Shown piece by piece: positions 49,560 to 58,507 of a stretch of DNA of 64,000 bases; position 1 is the stretch's first letter, and each line of letters opens with the position of its first letter. A program made the translations under genes and the position numbers. Origin of the DNA: Myxococcales bacterium (lineage in GTDB: Bacteria > Myxococcota_A > UBA9160 > SZUA-336); assembly GCA_013215565.1 (NCBI GenBank), contig JABSQV010000029.1:35212-99211 (forward strand), given 5' to 3'. The notes beneath the pieces are model-generated. The model ran no database searches, was not told where the DNA came from, and saw nothing but the letters and a program-made list of their open reading frames with translations.

Positions 49560-51920
49560 ATGCGGATCCGCGTGTTCGGGTGGGGGGTGGCCGGGACCGT
49601 CGCGCTGGCACTGGTCGCGTGCGGTGTGTTCATGCTGCGGGCGGAGCGCGCGGTCGAAGCGCGCTTCCAGCGGGGTCTGTTCCAGACGCCTTCGCGGATG
49701 CTCGCGCGGCCGCTCGTGCTCGAGCGCGGAGACGACCTCGATCGCCTGGATCTGCTGGCACGCCTGGAGCGGCTGGGGTTTCGCCCCGCGCGTGCGAGCA
49801 GGCGCCCGCCGGAGCGCGCTGAGGACCCGCCGGTGCGCCCGGAGCGCGGCGAATACCTGCGGACCCCGGACGCGCTCCATCTGGGACTTCGCGGCGGCGA
49901 GCCGGGCGCGGTCGACCGGGTTCAACTCCGCCTGGACGAACGCGGACGCATCTCGCGGATCGCAAACGCAGATGGATCCGCCCTGCCCCGGCTCACGCTC
50001 GAGGGCGAGCTGATCGGAGAGATTCAGCCAGCCGTACAGGCGCGACGCAAGCTGGTGGCGTTTCGGGACCTGCCGCGCACGCTGGTCGAGGCGGTGATCG
50101 AGATGGAGGACCGCCACTTCCTGGAACACCCGGGACTCGACGCCTGGCGCATCCTGGGCGCGAGCCTCGCGAACCTGCGCGCGGGACGCATCGTGCAGGG
50201 AGGCAGCACCATCACCCAGCAGCTGGTCAAGAACTTCTGGCTCTCGCCGGAGCGCTCCTTGGGCCGCAAGCTACGTGAAGCGTCGATGGCCCTGGTGCTG
50301 GAGTGGCGCCACCCGAAGCAGGAGATCCTCGAGGCCTACCTGAACGAGATCTACCTGGGCCAGAGCGGCAGCGTCGCCATCCATGGCGTGGGCCAGGCGG
50401 CCCAGCACTACTTCGGGCGAGAAGTCTTCGACCTGAGTCTGGCGCAGGCGGCGCTGCTGGCCGGGATCATTCCGGCACCCGGACGCTATTCGCCGTTCCA
50501 GGATCCGGATGCAGCGCTCGCACGCCGGGCGCTGGTGCTCGGCGTGCTCGCGGAGCGTGGACGGATCTCGGAGGAAGCCCACCGCGCGGCTCGGGCCGAG
50601 CCCTTGCTGCTGCACCGGAGCCGCGCAGCGTCAGAGCCGGCCCCCCACTTCGTGGCACAGGTTCGGCAGGAACTCGCCGAGCACTGGGACGAGGCGCTGC
50701 TGGCCACCCGCGGACTCTCGATCACCACAACGCTCGACTCGGAGCTTCAATCGTTCGCGCGACGCGCCGTGGCGCGGGGGCTCGGCCGCCTGGAGTCGAC
50801 CTACCCCGGCCTGCGCCGATCGGAGCAGCCGCTGGAAGCGGCCCTGGTCGCGCTCGACCCGACGACGGGCGAGATCCTGGCGCTGGTGGGAGGCCGCGAC
50901 TTCGCGCGCAGCCAGTTCAACCGCGCGACCCAGGCGAAGCGACAGCCGGGCAGCGTCTTCAAGCCGATCGTGGCCCTGGCCGCGCTCTCGCGTGGCGAGG
51001 GCGGGCTGCCCGCGTTCACGCTGATCTCGGAGCTCGACGACTCTCAGCTGGTCGTGACCACCGGGAAGGGCGACTGGATCCCGGTCAACTTCGACCGTGA
51101 GTTCCGCGGCCCGGTGACGCTCCGCGACGCGCTCGAGCGCTCGCTGAACGTGCCGATGGCGCGGCTGGGGCTCGAGGTCGGGCCCGCCCGCGTGGTCGAA
51201 ACTGCGCGCAGGCTGGGGCTCGAGGGCGAACTCCGCCCGATCCCGAGCCTCGCACTGGGCCCCTTCGAAATGAGCCTGCTCGAGATGACGCGCGCCTACG
51301 GAGTGTTGGCGGCGCGCGGGCTTCGCGCCGAGTCGCGCAGCTACCTCGCGGTGACCGCGCCGGACGGGGAAGCGCTGGAGCAGAGCGTGCTGCGCGCCGA
51401 ACAGGTCTTCGACCCGTCGGAAACCTGGCTGGTGACCGAGGCGCTGCGGGCTGCCGTCGAGCGCGGCACAGGCCGCTCGCTCGCGCGCTTTGGGCTCGCG
51501 GGCCGCGTGGCCGGCAAGACCGGGACCACCAACGACTTCCGCGACGCCTGGTTCATCGGCTACACGCCGGATCTCGTGGTCGGGGTCTGGGTCGGATTCG
51601 ACGCCGGGGACAGCCTGGGCCTGCCAGCCTCGGCGGTGGCGCTCCCGATCTTCGGCCGCTTCATGCAGGCCGTGTTCGAGCAGGCCGAGCCGCCGCGCTT
51701 CCGGGCTCCGGCCGGGCTCGAGTTCGTGCGAATTCACCCCGAGAGCGGCCTTCGCGCCGGGCCCGGCTGCCCGGGACCCCGCCAGCCGTTCCTGCGCGGG
51801 ACGGCGCCCGATCGCCAGTGCACGGTCGCGGTGTGGAAGACCGCGATGCGGGGCCTGCGCTGGCTGCGCGAGCAGCTTCCCGGAGGCCGGTCTCAGGCCG
51901 ACGGAGCGCGCTCGGAGTAA
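49560..51920 (+). CDS. mrcB: Bifunctional penicillin-binding protein 1B-like (GT51 + transpeptidase)
   Basis: 786 residues. TM anchor at ~7-27, then a UB2H-like accessory region (QTPSRMLARPLVLERGDDLD) as in PBP1b. Glycosyltransferase 51 domain: EMEDRHFLEHPG with the catalytic Glu E183, GGSTITQQLVKN, and EILEAYLNEIYLGQ. Transpeptidase domain: nucleophile Ser S465 in GSVFKP, SLN, and the KTGTTN box with K653. It polymerises and cross-links peptidoglycan in the periplasm. UB2H in the enterobacterial protein binds the lipoprotein activator LpoB; no such partner is seen here. No ribosome site; TAAGCT lies nine bases before the ATG. Confidence 0.9.
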   Translation: MRIRVFGWGVAGTVALALVACGVFMLRAERAVEARFQRGLFQTPSRMLARPLVLERGDDLDRLDLLARLERLGFRPARASRRPPERAEDPPVRPERGEYLRTPDALHLGLRGGEPGAVDRVQLRLDERGRISRIANADGSALPRLTLEGELIGEIQPAVQARRKLVAFRDLPRTLVEAVIEMEDRHFLEHPGLDAWRILGASLANLRAGRIVQGGSTITQQLVKNFWLSPERSLGRKLREASMALVLEWRHPKQEILEAYLNEIYLGQSGSVAIHGVGQAAQHYFGREVFDLSLAQAALLAGIIPAPGRYSPFQDPDAALARRALVLGVLAERGRISEEAHRAARAEPLLLHRSRAASEPAPHFVAQVRQELAEHWDEALLATRGLSITTTLDSELQSFARRAVARGLGRLESTYPGLRRSEQPLEAALVALDPTTGEILALVGGRDFARSQFNRATQAKRQPGSVFKPIVALAALSRGEGGLPAFTLISELDDSQLVVTTGKGDWIPVNFDREFRGPVTLRDALERSLNVPMARLGLEVGPARVVETARRLGLEGELRPIPSLALGPFEMSLLEMTRAYGVLAARGLRAESRSYLAVTAPDGEALEQSVLRAEQVFDPSETWLVTEALRAAVERGTGRSLARFGLAGRVAGKTGTTNDFRDAWFIGYTPDLVVGVWVGFDAGDSLGLPASAVALPIFGRFMQAVFEQAEPPRFRAPAGLEFVRIHPESGLRAGPGCPGPRQPFLRGTAPDRQCTVAVWKTAMRGLRWLREQLPGGRSQADGARSE

Positions 51921-52115
51921 ACCCGGGCTCGCCCGGGCGCCCGGGGGCCGCCAGCGCCGCTCCCGCGCCTCAAGCGACTCGAAGCCGGAACCGATTTGCC
52001 AGTGGGTGAGCCTTCGCCCAGGAAGCGCCCCGCGGGGATTCCGCGCTGACACTCTCGCCAGCGAGGCTCGGCTCAGCCACTGAGAAGGCGGGCGCGGCTG
52101 GCCCGGGAGCGACAC

Positions 52116-54047
52116 ATGCCGGATCCGGAAGCGAAACGCGAAGACTCGACGGTCGCAGCGGCCCGGGCGCGGCGCTACGGCGAGCTGCGTGCCGCGCAAC
52201 GCGCGCTCTGCAGTTCGGCGCTTCCGAACCGTGCGAGCCCGGCCGAGACGCTGCTCAGGGAGGCGCGGGCGCGGCTGCGCAAGGTCGCCGAACTGCGGCG
52301 CGAAGGGCCCCGGGGCAGCGACGCGGGTGCTTCCGCGTCTGAGATCGACCGGTTGCTGGATCTCGCCGCCGACGAACTGCGCGGTCTGGCGCTGGCTACG
52401 AGCTTCTCCCAGTTCCGGGCCACCCTGCCCCACCTGCGCGATTCCCACCCCGACGAGGTGGCGGCGTTGCTCGACCTCTGCCTGCCCGAAGCCGAGCGCG
52501 CTTCTCAGGCCCGGAACCTGTGCGAGTACATGATCACGCTGCTGGCGACCGAGAAGCCCGCCGGCAAGGTGCTGATCCGCTGCGATCCCGCCGTGATCAC
52601 GCCCGGGGTTCGCGAACTCTGTGGGCGCGCCGTCGAGAGATCCGACGCGGTCCTCGATCACCTCGACGCGCTGCGGGAAGCGATCGCCGAGATCAGCAAC
52701 CCGCTCGAGCTCGAAGAAGTGCGCGAACAGTTGCGCGGCTACAAGGACAAGATGGGTCCGGAGTTCTGGGTCCCCGAAGTGCTGTACGCGCTCATCGAGT
52801 ACAACGTCGCGATGCAGAACCGGATGGAGGACGCCGTCGAGGCCGACCGCACGCTCGATTCGCTCGACACGCTGACCACGCCGTCGTGCTCGAGCGAGTA
52901 CACGTTTACGCTGCCCGGAGTCGGCGAGGTTCCGCGGATCACGGCGCTCGGTCTGCGCCCGCGGAGTGCCGCACCCGCAGGGCCGGCGCGGGAGCGGCTC
53001 CCGGCGGGCGAGCGTGGCCGGCTTCCGCCGGCCGCCCCGCGGCTGCCGGCCCGGCGACCGGCGCCGTGGCGCGCTCCGCGGCCGGTTCGCGATGCGCCGC
53101 TTCCCGAGCTTCTGGCTCCCGCACCCGCCGATCCGGGTCCGCAGAATTTCGAGGGGCGCTGCCGCGAGGCGATCACGGAACTCGAGGCGGGACTCGCGGC
53201 GCGCATCACGCAGGGAGCCCCCGGACCCGGACCGGTCGGGGACCTGGTCATGCGGCTGGATCTGGCCCCGCTGAGCCGCTGGGAGCGGCTCGCGTTCGCG
53301 GCCGGGAGCGATGCGGCGGATGCGCCTGAGCTGCGGGCGGCAGTGCTGGCCGGGCTGCTCGTGCGCCACATCGACCAGATCGAGGAGCCGCTCGCACGAC
53401 TCGGCCTCTCGCGCGCGCAGCTCGAAACGCGCTGGTTCGACGAGGTCGGGGACGGCATCCAGCAGGCGATCGCTCACGCACTGGTCGACGATGCCTACGC
53501 GCGGGCGCGGGAACTGGCCGAGACAAAATCCAAGTTCTTGCACCCGTCTCGGGGGGCTCAGACCCGGGCCCGCCTACCGTCTGCCCTGAGCGGCCCCTTC
53601 GTACAGCCCCGGCCCGAGGCCCCGCCCGTGCGGCGTGCTGCGCGCGCCCGGCCCGCATGGAGATCCTGGCGCCGGACCGCGGTACTCGCGGCGCTTCTCG
53701 CGGCCGTTCTGGGGGTGATCGCAGTTCGGGCGCTTGCGCCCGAGGCCGGGGGCTCGGCCCAGATGCTGGCGCCGGGCGCGCTGCGCGTAATCTCTCCGCA
53801 CCTGGCGTCGGCCTACCGCGATGGGTTCGGCTACGGACCGCGCTTCTTCGGGACGCTGTCCGAGAGCTGGGACGCCCAGGCGCCGGATCGGCGGCGTGCC
53901 GCGGCGCTGGCCCTGGGAGCGCGCCTGCAGCGCTTCGGCGTCGTCGAGGCGCTGCTCTTCGACGCCCGCCGGCAGCTGCGCGTGCACTACCGCGACGGTG
54001 CGTTACTGGTTCCGGCCGCTCCGGCCGGCGCACCCGAAAGCGACTAG
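52116..54047 (+). CDS. Large unknown protein with one C-terminal membrane helix
   Basis: 643 residues, unrecognised. Residues 1-270 are helical and charged (ELRAAQRALCSSALPNRASP, LRDSHPDEVAALLDLCLPEA, ELEEVREQLRGYKDKMGPEF). A Pro/Arg/Ala linker (~285-340) follows, then a second helical domain (~345-475: HIDQIEEPLARLGLSRAQLE). After another Pro/Arg linker a single TM helix lies at ~517-537 (TAVLAALLAAVLGVIAVRAL), leaving ~105 residues outside (ISPHLASAYRDGFGYG, LRVHYRDGALLVP). Predicted mostly cytoplasmic and tethered. Its 3' end overlaps glyA by four bases. Confidence 0.7.
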   Translation: MPDPEAKREDSTVAAARARRYGELRAAQRALCSSALPNRASPAETLLREARARLRKVAELRREGPRGSDAGASASEIDRLLDLAADELRGLALATSFSQFRATLPHLRDSHPDEVAALLDLCLPEAERASQARNLCEYMITLLATEKPAGKVLIRCDPAVITPGVRELCGRAVERSDAVLDHLDALREAIAEISNPLELEEVREQLRGYKDKMGPEFWVPEVLYALIEYNVAMQNRMEDAVEADRTLDSLDTLTTPSCSSEYTFTLPGVGEVPRITALGLRPRSAAPAGPARERLPAGERGRLPPAAPRLPARRPAPWRAPRPVRDAPLPELLAPAPADPGPQNFEGRCREAITELEAGLAARITQGAPGPGPVGDLVMRLDLAPLSRWERLAFAAGSDAADAPELRAAVLAGLLVRHIDQIEEPLARLGLSRAQLETRWFDEVGDGIQQAIAHALVDDAYARARELAETKSKFLHPSRGAQTRARLPSALSGPFVQPRPEAPPVRRAARARPAWRSWRRTAVLAALLAAVLGVIAVRALAPEAGGSAQMLAPGALRVISPHLASAYRDGFGYGPRFFGTLSESWDAQAPDRRRAAALALGARLQRFGVVEALLFDARRQLRVHYRDGALLVPAAPAGAPESD

Positions 54048-55303
54048 AGCCCCGGCACCGGGAAGCCGGAGCATAGCTGCTCGACCTCTCGCCGGATCCG
54101 CTCGAGTGCCGCCGCGTCCTGGTGCGCGGCGAGTGCCTCCACGATCCAGTGGCCCAGCCGTTCCATCTCGACCTCCCGGAAACCGCGTGTGGTCGCGGCC
54201 GGCGTGCCGATGCGAATCCCGCTCGGGCGGAGCGGCGGGTTGGGATCGTCGGGGATGATCTGCTTGTTCGTCGTGATCGCGACCTGGTCGAGGGTCTCCT
54301 CTGCCACGCGTCCGTTGATGCCGAAGCTTTGCACGCTGTCGAGCACCAGCATGTGGTTGTCGGTGCCACCGGTCACGAGCGAGGCGCCCTGCGAGATCAG
54401 AGTCCGGGCCAGGGCCCGGGCGTTGCTCACGCAGGTCATCGCGTACTCTGAAAACTCCGGTGCCTGGGCCTTGCCGAGCGCGATCGCGATGGCGGCGATG
54501 GTGTTCATGTGGGGCCCTCCCTGGAGGCCCGGAAACACCGACTGATCGATCGTCTTCGCGAACTTCTTCTTGCAGAGCACCATGCCGCCTCGGGGTCCGC
54601 GCAGGCTCTTGTGGGTGGTGGTGGTCACGATGTCGAAGCCGTAATCGAATGGGTTGCGCAGTGCGCCCCCCGCGATGAGTCCGCCGATGTGGGAGACGTC
54701 GGCCATCGTGATGGCGTCGATCTCGTCCGCGATCTTCTTGAACTCCGCGTAATCGTAGTCGCGCGGATACGAGGTGTAGCCGGCGAGCACGATCTTGGGC
54801 CGCGCCGCCAGCGCGAGTTCACGCACCTCGCCGAAGTCGATCCGGCCCTCCTCCTCGGGGTGGGTCCGGTAGCGGACGAAGTTGAAGATCTTGCCCATGT
54901 GCGAGACCGGAGCGCCGTGCGTCAGGTGCCCGCCGTGGGAGAGATCCATGCTCAGGATCGGGTCGCCGGGCTTGAGGAAGGCCAGGTAGACCGCCTGGTT
55001 CATCGGGGATCCGGACAGAGGCTGCACGTTTGCGTGCTCGCAGCGAAACAGCGCGCAGGCGCGCTCGCGCGCGAGATTCTCGATCTGGTCCGTGAACTCC
55101 TGGCCGCCGTAGTAGCGGCGGCCCGGATAGCCCTCCGAGTACTTGTTGGTGAAGACCGAGCCGAGGGCGGCCAGCACCTCGGGATAGGTGTAGTTCTCGG
55201 ACGGGATCAGCTCGATCCCGCGCCGCTGGCGGTCCTCTTCGCCGACGAGTGCGGAGAAGACGTCCGGATCGTTCTGGGCCAGCCGTTCGCGATTTCGATC
55301 CAT
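54044..55303 (-). CDS. glyA: Serine hydroxymethyltransferase
   Basis: 419 residues from ATG at 55303 (GGGAGGG before it). PLP fold-type I: IELIPSENYTYPEVLAALGS, NKYSEGYPGRRYYGG, NVQPLSGSPMNQAVYLA, HLTHGAPVSHMGK. The PLP-binding Lys is in TTTTHKSLRGPRGG, near residue 229. SGIRIGTPAATTRGF near the C-terminus completes the signature. It interconverts serine and glycine with tetrahydrofolate and feeds one-carbon metabolism in the cytoplasm. No glycine-riboswitch-like leader is recognised. A possible 82-residue gene lies just upstream on the same strand. Confidence 0.95.
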   Translation of the reverse strand: MDRNRERLAQNDPDVFSALVGEEDRQRRGIELIPSENYTYPEVLAALGSVFTNKYSEGYPGRRYYGGQEFTDQIENLARERACALFRCEHANVQPLSGSPMNQAVYLAFLKPGDPILSMDLSHGGHLTHGAPVSHMGKIFNFVRYRTHPEEEGRIDFGEVRELALAARPKIVLAGYTSYPRDYDYAEFKKIADEIDAITMADVSHIGGLIAGGALRNPFDYGFDIVTTTTHKSLRGPRGGMVLCKKKFAKTIDQSVFPGLQGGPHMNTIAAIAIALGKAQAPEFSEYAMTCVSNARALARTLISQGASLVTGGTDNHMLVLDSVQSFGINGRVAEETLDQVAITTNKQIIPDDPNPPLRPSGIRIGTPAATTRGFREVEMERLGHWIVEALAAHQDAAALERIRREVEQLCSGFPVPGL

Positions 55304-55369
55304 CGTCCCTCCCCCCTCCCTCACGAGTGGACGCGAGCGGACACGCCCGGACCGACTCGACCCCGGATG

Positions 55370-55618
55370 CTACACGTCTTCGTCCTCCCTCACCTCTCGA
55401 AGCAGGATCGGGTGGCGAGCGTGGGGGGGACCTCCGTTCCAGCCCGGCAACAGCGCGGCCTCCAGCATCCAGGATCGCGCCAGCGAGGCGTCCAGCACCA
55501 CGGAGCCCGCGTCGAAGCCCTCCGCGATGCTATCCCAGAGTTCCTGACCGCCGCTTTCCCACCAGGTGCGTGCGTCGTGTTCGAAGTCGATCGCGATCCG
55601 GACCACGCGCCCAAGCAT
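55370..55618 (-). CDS. Small protein of unknown function upstream of glyA
   Basis: 82 residues from an ATG that follows GGAG at four bases; the frame is open further but that part looks non-coding. Sequence is protein-like: VVRIAIDFEHDARTWWESGG, then ELWDSIAEGFDAGSVVLDAS, then LARSWMLEAALLPGWNGG. Acidic, no signal peptide, no motif I know. It lies 66 bases upstream of glyA on the same strand and may be co-transcribed with it. It is divergent from the DUF1329 gene. Confidence 0.5.
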   Translation of the reverse strand: MLGRVVRIAIDFEHDARTWWESGGQELWDSIAEGFDAGSVVLDASLARSWMLEAALLPGWNGGPPHARHPILLREVREDEDV

Positions 55619-55877
55619 GCAGCTCCGAGTGGAGCTTCGCCAGCCTGCAAAGCGGATTGGGGCGGGTTCTGCACACGCTGGCTTTCCACTCACCCCGCGG
55701 GGTACTATCTCCGGGGTAGCCCCCGGCGCCGGTCCCTCGGGGCCCGGCCTCGCTCGCTGGCCCGGAAGCCCCGGTCCCCGTGGCTTCAGATTGGGCCGGG
55801 AGCCGCCGGATCCGGCGGTTTGCAGCAGGCGGCGCACAATCCGGAGTGGCAGTAGCGTTCGGATAGGGAGGAATTCG

Positions 55878-57263
55878 ATGTACGGCATGAGGATGTTGCC
55901 GCTGGCGCTGGCCTGGCTGCTGTCGGCCGCGGTGCTTGCTCAGGATCCAGCCCCCGTAGCAATGCCGCTGGGCTCGGAGGACGTGGTGCCCGGTGTCCCG
56001 TTCCAGGCAGGGGACGTCCTGACCTTCGAGCAGCTCGACAAGCTCAAGGACTATCTGCCTCCCCCGTTCTGGGAGAACCGCGAGTACTTCTTCTACGAGG
56101 GGATGGAACTCACGATCGGCCCGTTCCATCGCAAGTACGGCGAAGCCGATGCCTACACCAGGGTCACCAAAGAGAACCGCGGCAAGACGTCGCTCGGCCG
56201 GGACGGCTCGCTCGAGGGCTACTCGGGTGGAATGCCCTTCCCGAACGATGAGATCGACTGCGAGAAGGATCCGGATGCAGCGACCAAGATCATCTGGAAC
56301 TTTACCAAGGCCTGGAATGGCGACGGCGCGATGTCGAACTGGTCCTACACCTACTGGGACCGCGGCGAGCAGCTCCCGCTGTACTACGAGGGGACGTCGA
56401 AGATCATCCTGATGACGGACCGGGTGGAGCCCAAGTACCGCCAGGATCCCGACTCAACCGGGAAGATCTTCAGGCACGAAAAGCGTCAGACCGTGTTCGG
56501 GATCGAGGTCGAGGCCCCGTTCGATGCCCGGGGCATCCTGCTGCTGACCTATCGCTACAATTCCGCGGACGGTCCCCTGGAAGAGGCCAAGAACGACGAC
56601 ACCTGGGTCTACCTGCCAGATCTCCGGCGGGTGCGCCGGATCTCGACCGCGCAGCGGACGGACTCGGTGCAGGGCACCGACTTCACGCTGGACGACCTGC
56701 GGAGCTTCGCGGGCGTCCCACCCCAGTACCACTGGAAGTGCCTGGGCGAGGCGGAGATCCTGTCGCCCTTCAACACGCAGGATCTCGCGTATCCCTACAC
56801 GGACGACTACAACTTCGGCCCATACGGCTTCAGCTTTGCGAACGACCGCTGGGAAATGCGCAAGGCATGGGTCATCCGTTTCGATCCCAAGAACGACGAT
56901 CACCCCTATTCCCGCAAAGACATCTACATCGACCAGGAAACCAACGAGCCGCTTTACAGCTTTGCGTATGACCGCAAGAAGGAACTCTGGAAGATCATCT
57001 GGCACAACCACCGCTACAGCGAGGACTGGGACGGAACGACGCCGGAGCGTACCGACACGAAGGCCAAGGACGGCGTCTGGTACAAGGGCTGGGAAGGCGT
57101 GGAGAAGCCAAACGATCTGCGGATCGTGGCCGACATCATCGTGAACGTGCAGACCGGGACCGGAAACCGAATCGAGTTCTGGGACGGTCACGGCATGCCG
57201 CTACGGACCAAGGGCAAGATTCGCAGGTACATCGATATCGGACGCCTGAACAAGGGCCGCTGA
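55878..57263 (+). CDS. DUF1329 exported protein (LolA-like fold)
   Basis: 461 residues from ATG at 55878, preceded by GGGAGG; signal peptide MYGMRMLPLALAWLLSAAVLA. Family motifs of DUF1329: LLLTYRYNSADGPLEEAKND, TWVYLPDLRRVRRISTAQRT and YPYTDDYNFGPYGFSFANDR, then YSRKDIYIDQETNEPLYSFA. Members are often encoded next to DUF1302 and RND-type genes and are thought to handle hydrophobic or lipid substrates at the outer membrane. None of those partners is in this window. A 9-bp hairpin lies eight bases after the stop codon. Confidence 0.88.
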   Translation: MYGMRMLPLALAWLLSAAVLAQDPAPVAMPLGSEDVVPGVPFQAGDVLTFEQLDKLKDYLPPPFWENREYFFYEGMELTIGPFHRKYGEADAYTRVTKENRGKTSLGRDGSLEGYSGGMPFPNDEIDCEKDPDAATKIIWNFTKAWNGDGAMSNWSYTYWDRGEQLPLYYEGTSKIILMTDRVEPKYRQDPDSTGKIFRHEKRQTVFGIEVEAPFDARGILLLTYRYNSADGPLEEAKNDDTWVYLPDLRRVRRISTAQRTDSVQGTDFTLDDLRSFAGVPPQYHWKCLGEAEILSPFNTQDLAYPYTDDYNFGPYGFSFANDRWEMRKAWVIRFDPKNDDHPYSRKDIYIDQETNEPLYSFAYDRKKELWKIIWHNHRYSEDWDGTTPERTDTKAKDGVWYKGWEGVEKPNDLRIVADIIVNVQTGTGNRIEFWDGHGMPLRTKGKIRRYIDIGRLNKGR

Positions 57264-57271
57264 GCCGGCGG

Positions 57272-57293
57272 CCGAGCCCGGTTTCGGGCTCGG
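57272..57293 (+). terminator. Hairpin after the DUF1329 gene
   Basis: CCGAGCCCG-GTTT-CGGGCTCGG gives a perfect 9-bp stem with a four-base loop, eight bases after the stop codon. A run of C, not T, follows, so it is not a classic intrinsic terminator, but position and strength suit 3'-end formation. Confidence 0.6.
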
Positions 57294-57512
57294 TCTGGCC
57301 CCCCCCCGCAAGCGCGGCCGACGCACTGGCGGGCGTCCGAATGCAGGCCGAGATGTGTTCCTCTCCGCGCCGGCTGCCTCATTATGCGAATCCGGTTCCT
57401 CCCGGTTCCGGTTCGCTTCGCAAGTGGGTCGCAGGCGGTACGCAGATGCGCGTGTAATCTGCCCGGAACCGCCCGGAGGTCCTAGGGTCCAGGGCTTGCA
57501 TCGCAGCCGGGC

Positions 57513-58382
57513 ATGGATTTTCGTGCCTCCGCTCCGGCGCTCCTGGGCGCGCTCCTGATTGGGGCTGGGGCGCCTGCCGCTGCCGAGACTCTGGCCGGCC
57601 TGTGCCCGGATGGAAGCGCCTTCGTCGTGCAAGATCGGGCGGCCGTTCCGTGCAGGTACGCGCGCTTCGTCGAGCCTGAAGACATGCCGCCGTTGCGGCC
57701 GAAGTTCCTGCCCCGGCCCTACGCATGGCAGCTCGATCGGGAGGCCCGTGATCCCGACAATCCATACAACCTCGTCGAGCGCGCGCGCAAGATCCGCGAG
57801 CTGAGAGCCCGGAGAAGCGGTCCCTCCGGGCCGTCCCTGGTCGGCTCCGGTGCATCTGCTGCGAACCCCACGGGGGGGTCTTCCGTTATTCCACGGACCG
57901 CAAGCGGCGCGGCCAACGGGCGCGTGGACCGGGTGTTCGGATTGGCGCTGCGCGAGCCGGAGCTCGCCGATCTGCTGGAACTCGTGGAACTTCGGCAGCA
58001 ACTGGCCCCGGCGCGCATCGAGGTCGAGGACGCGGCCGGAGCTGCGCGCCTACAGATTTCGTTCGCGTACTCAGCGGCTTTTGAAGCCCGGGCACTCGAG
58101 GCGCTCGGTCTTTCCGATGGAAGACGCGTCCTGGTCTTTTCACTCTACGCCCTGCAGCCGACCGAGTTCCACCCGAACTTCTTCGTGATCCAGCGCGAGA
58201 TCACCTTCTGGCCCGAGCCCGAGGACCCCCGCGAGGTGGGACTGCTCGCAGGCGAGCGCGGAGCGGTTCCGGCCGGGGGCGTGGTGCTCGGTTACCTGGT
58301 GGTCCCGGACCGCTTCGATCTGGCGGGCGCAATCGAGTTCTTCTGGAACGATCACCACGCCAGAGCGCAGCTCGTCCCCTAG
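57513..58382 (+). CDS. Secreted protein of unknown function
   Basis: 289 residues. Signal peptide (LLGALLIGAGAPAAAE), then a conserved-looking N-part with two Cys (CPDGSAFVVQDRAAVPC), a disordered Ser/Gly/Pro region at ~100-140, and a beta-rich C-part (ARIEVEDAAGAARLQISFAY, ITFWPEPEDPREVGLLAGE). No family recognised. It lies between DUF1329 and the Asp-repeat lipoprotein on the same strand, as part of a row of exported proteins. No clear ribosome site. Confidence 0.65.
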   Translation: MDFRASAPALLGALLIGAGAPAAAETLAGLCPDGSAFVVQDRAAVPCRYARFVEPEDMPPLRPKFLPRPYAWQLDREARDPDNPYNLVERARKIRELRARRSGPSGPSLVGSGASAANPTGGSSVIPRTASGAANGRVDRVFGLALREPELADLLELVELRQQLAPARIEVEDAAGAARLQISFAYSAAFEARALEALGLSDGRRVLVFSLYALQPTEFHPNFFVIQREITFWPEPEDPREVGLLAGERGAVPAGGVVLGYLVVPDRFDLAGAIEFFWNDHHARAQLVP

Positions 58383-58507
58383 TCCGGATGCTTTTCGAAA
58401 CCCGGGTGCGCTTCGAAACGAGACGTGCGCTCGGTGCAAAAGGGAGCGCTCTGACCTGCGGGATGCGAAGGCCGCCTGCCCGTGTACTTGGAAAACGTGA
58501 GGATCTG

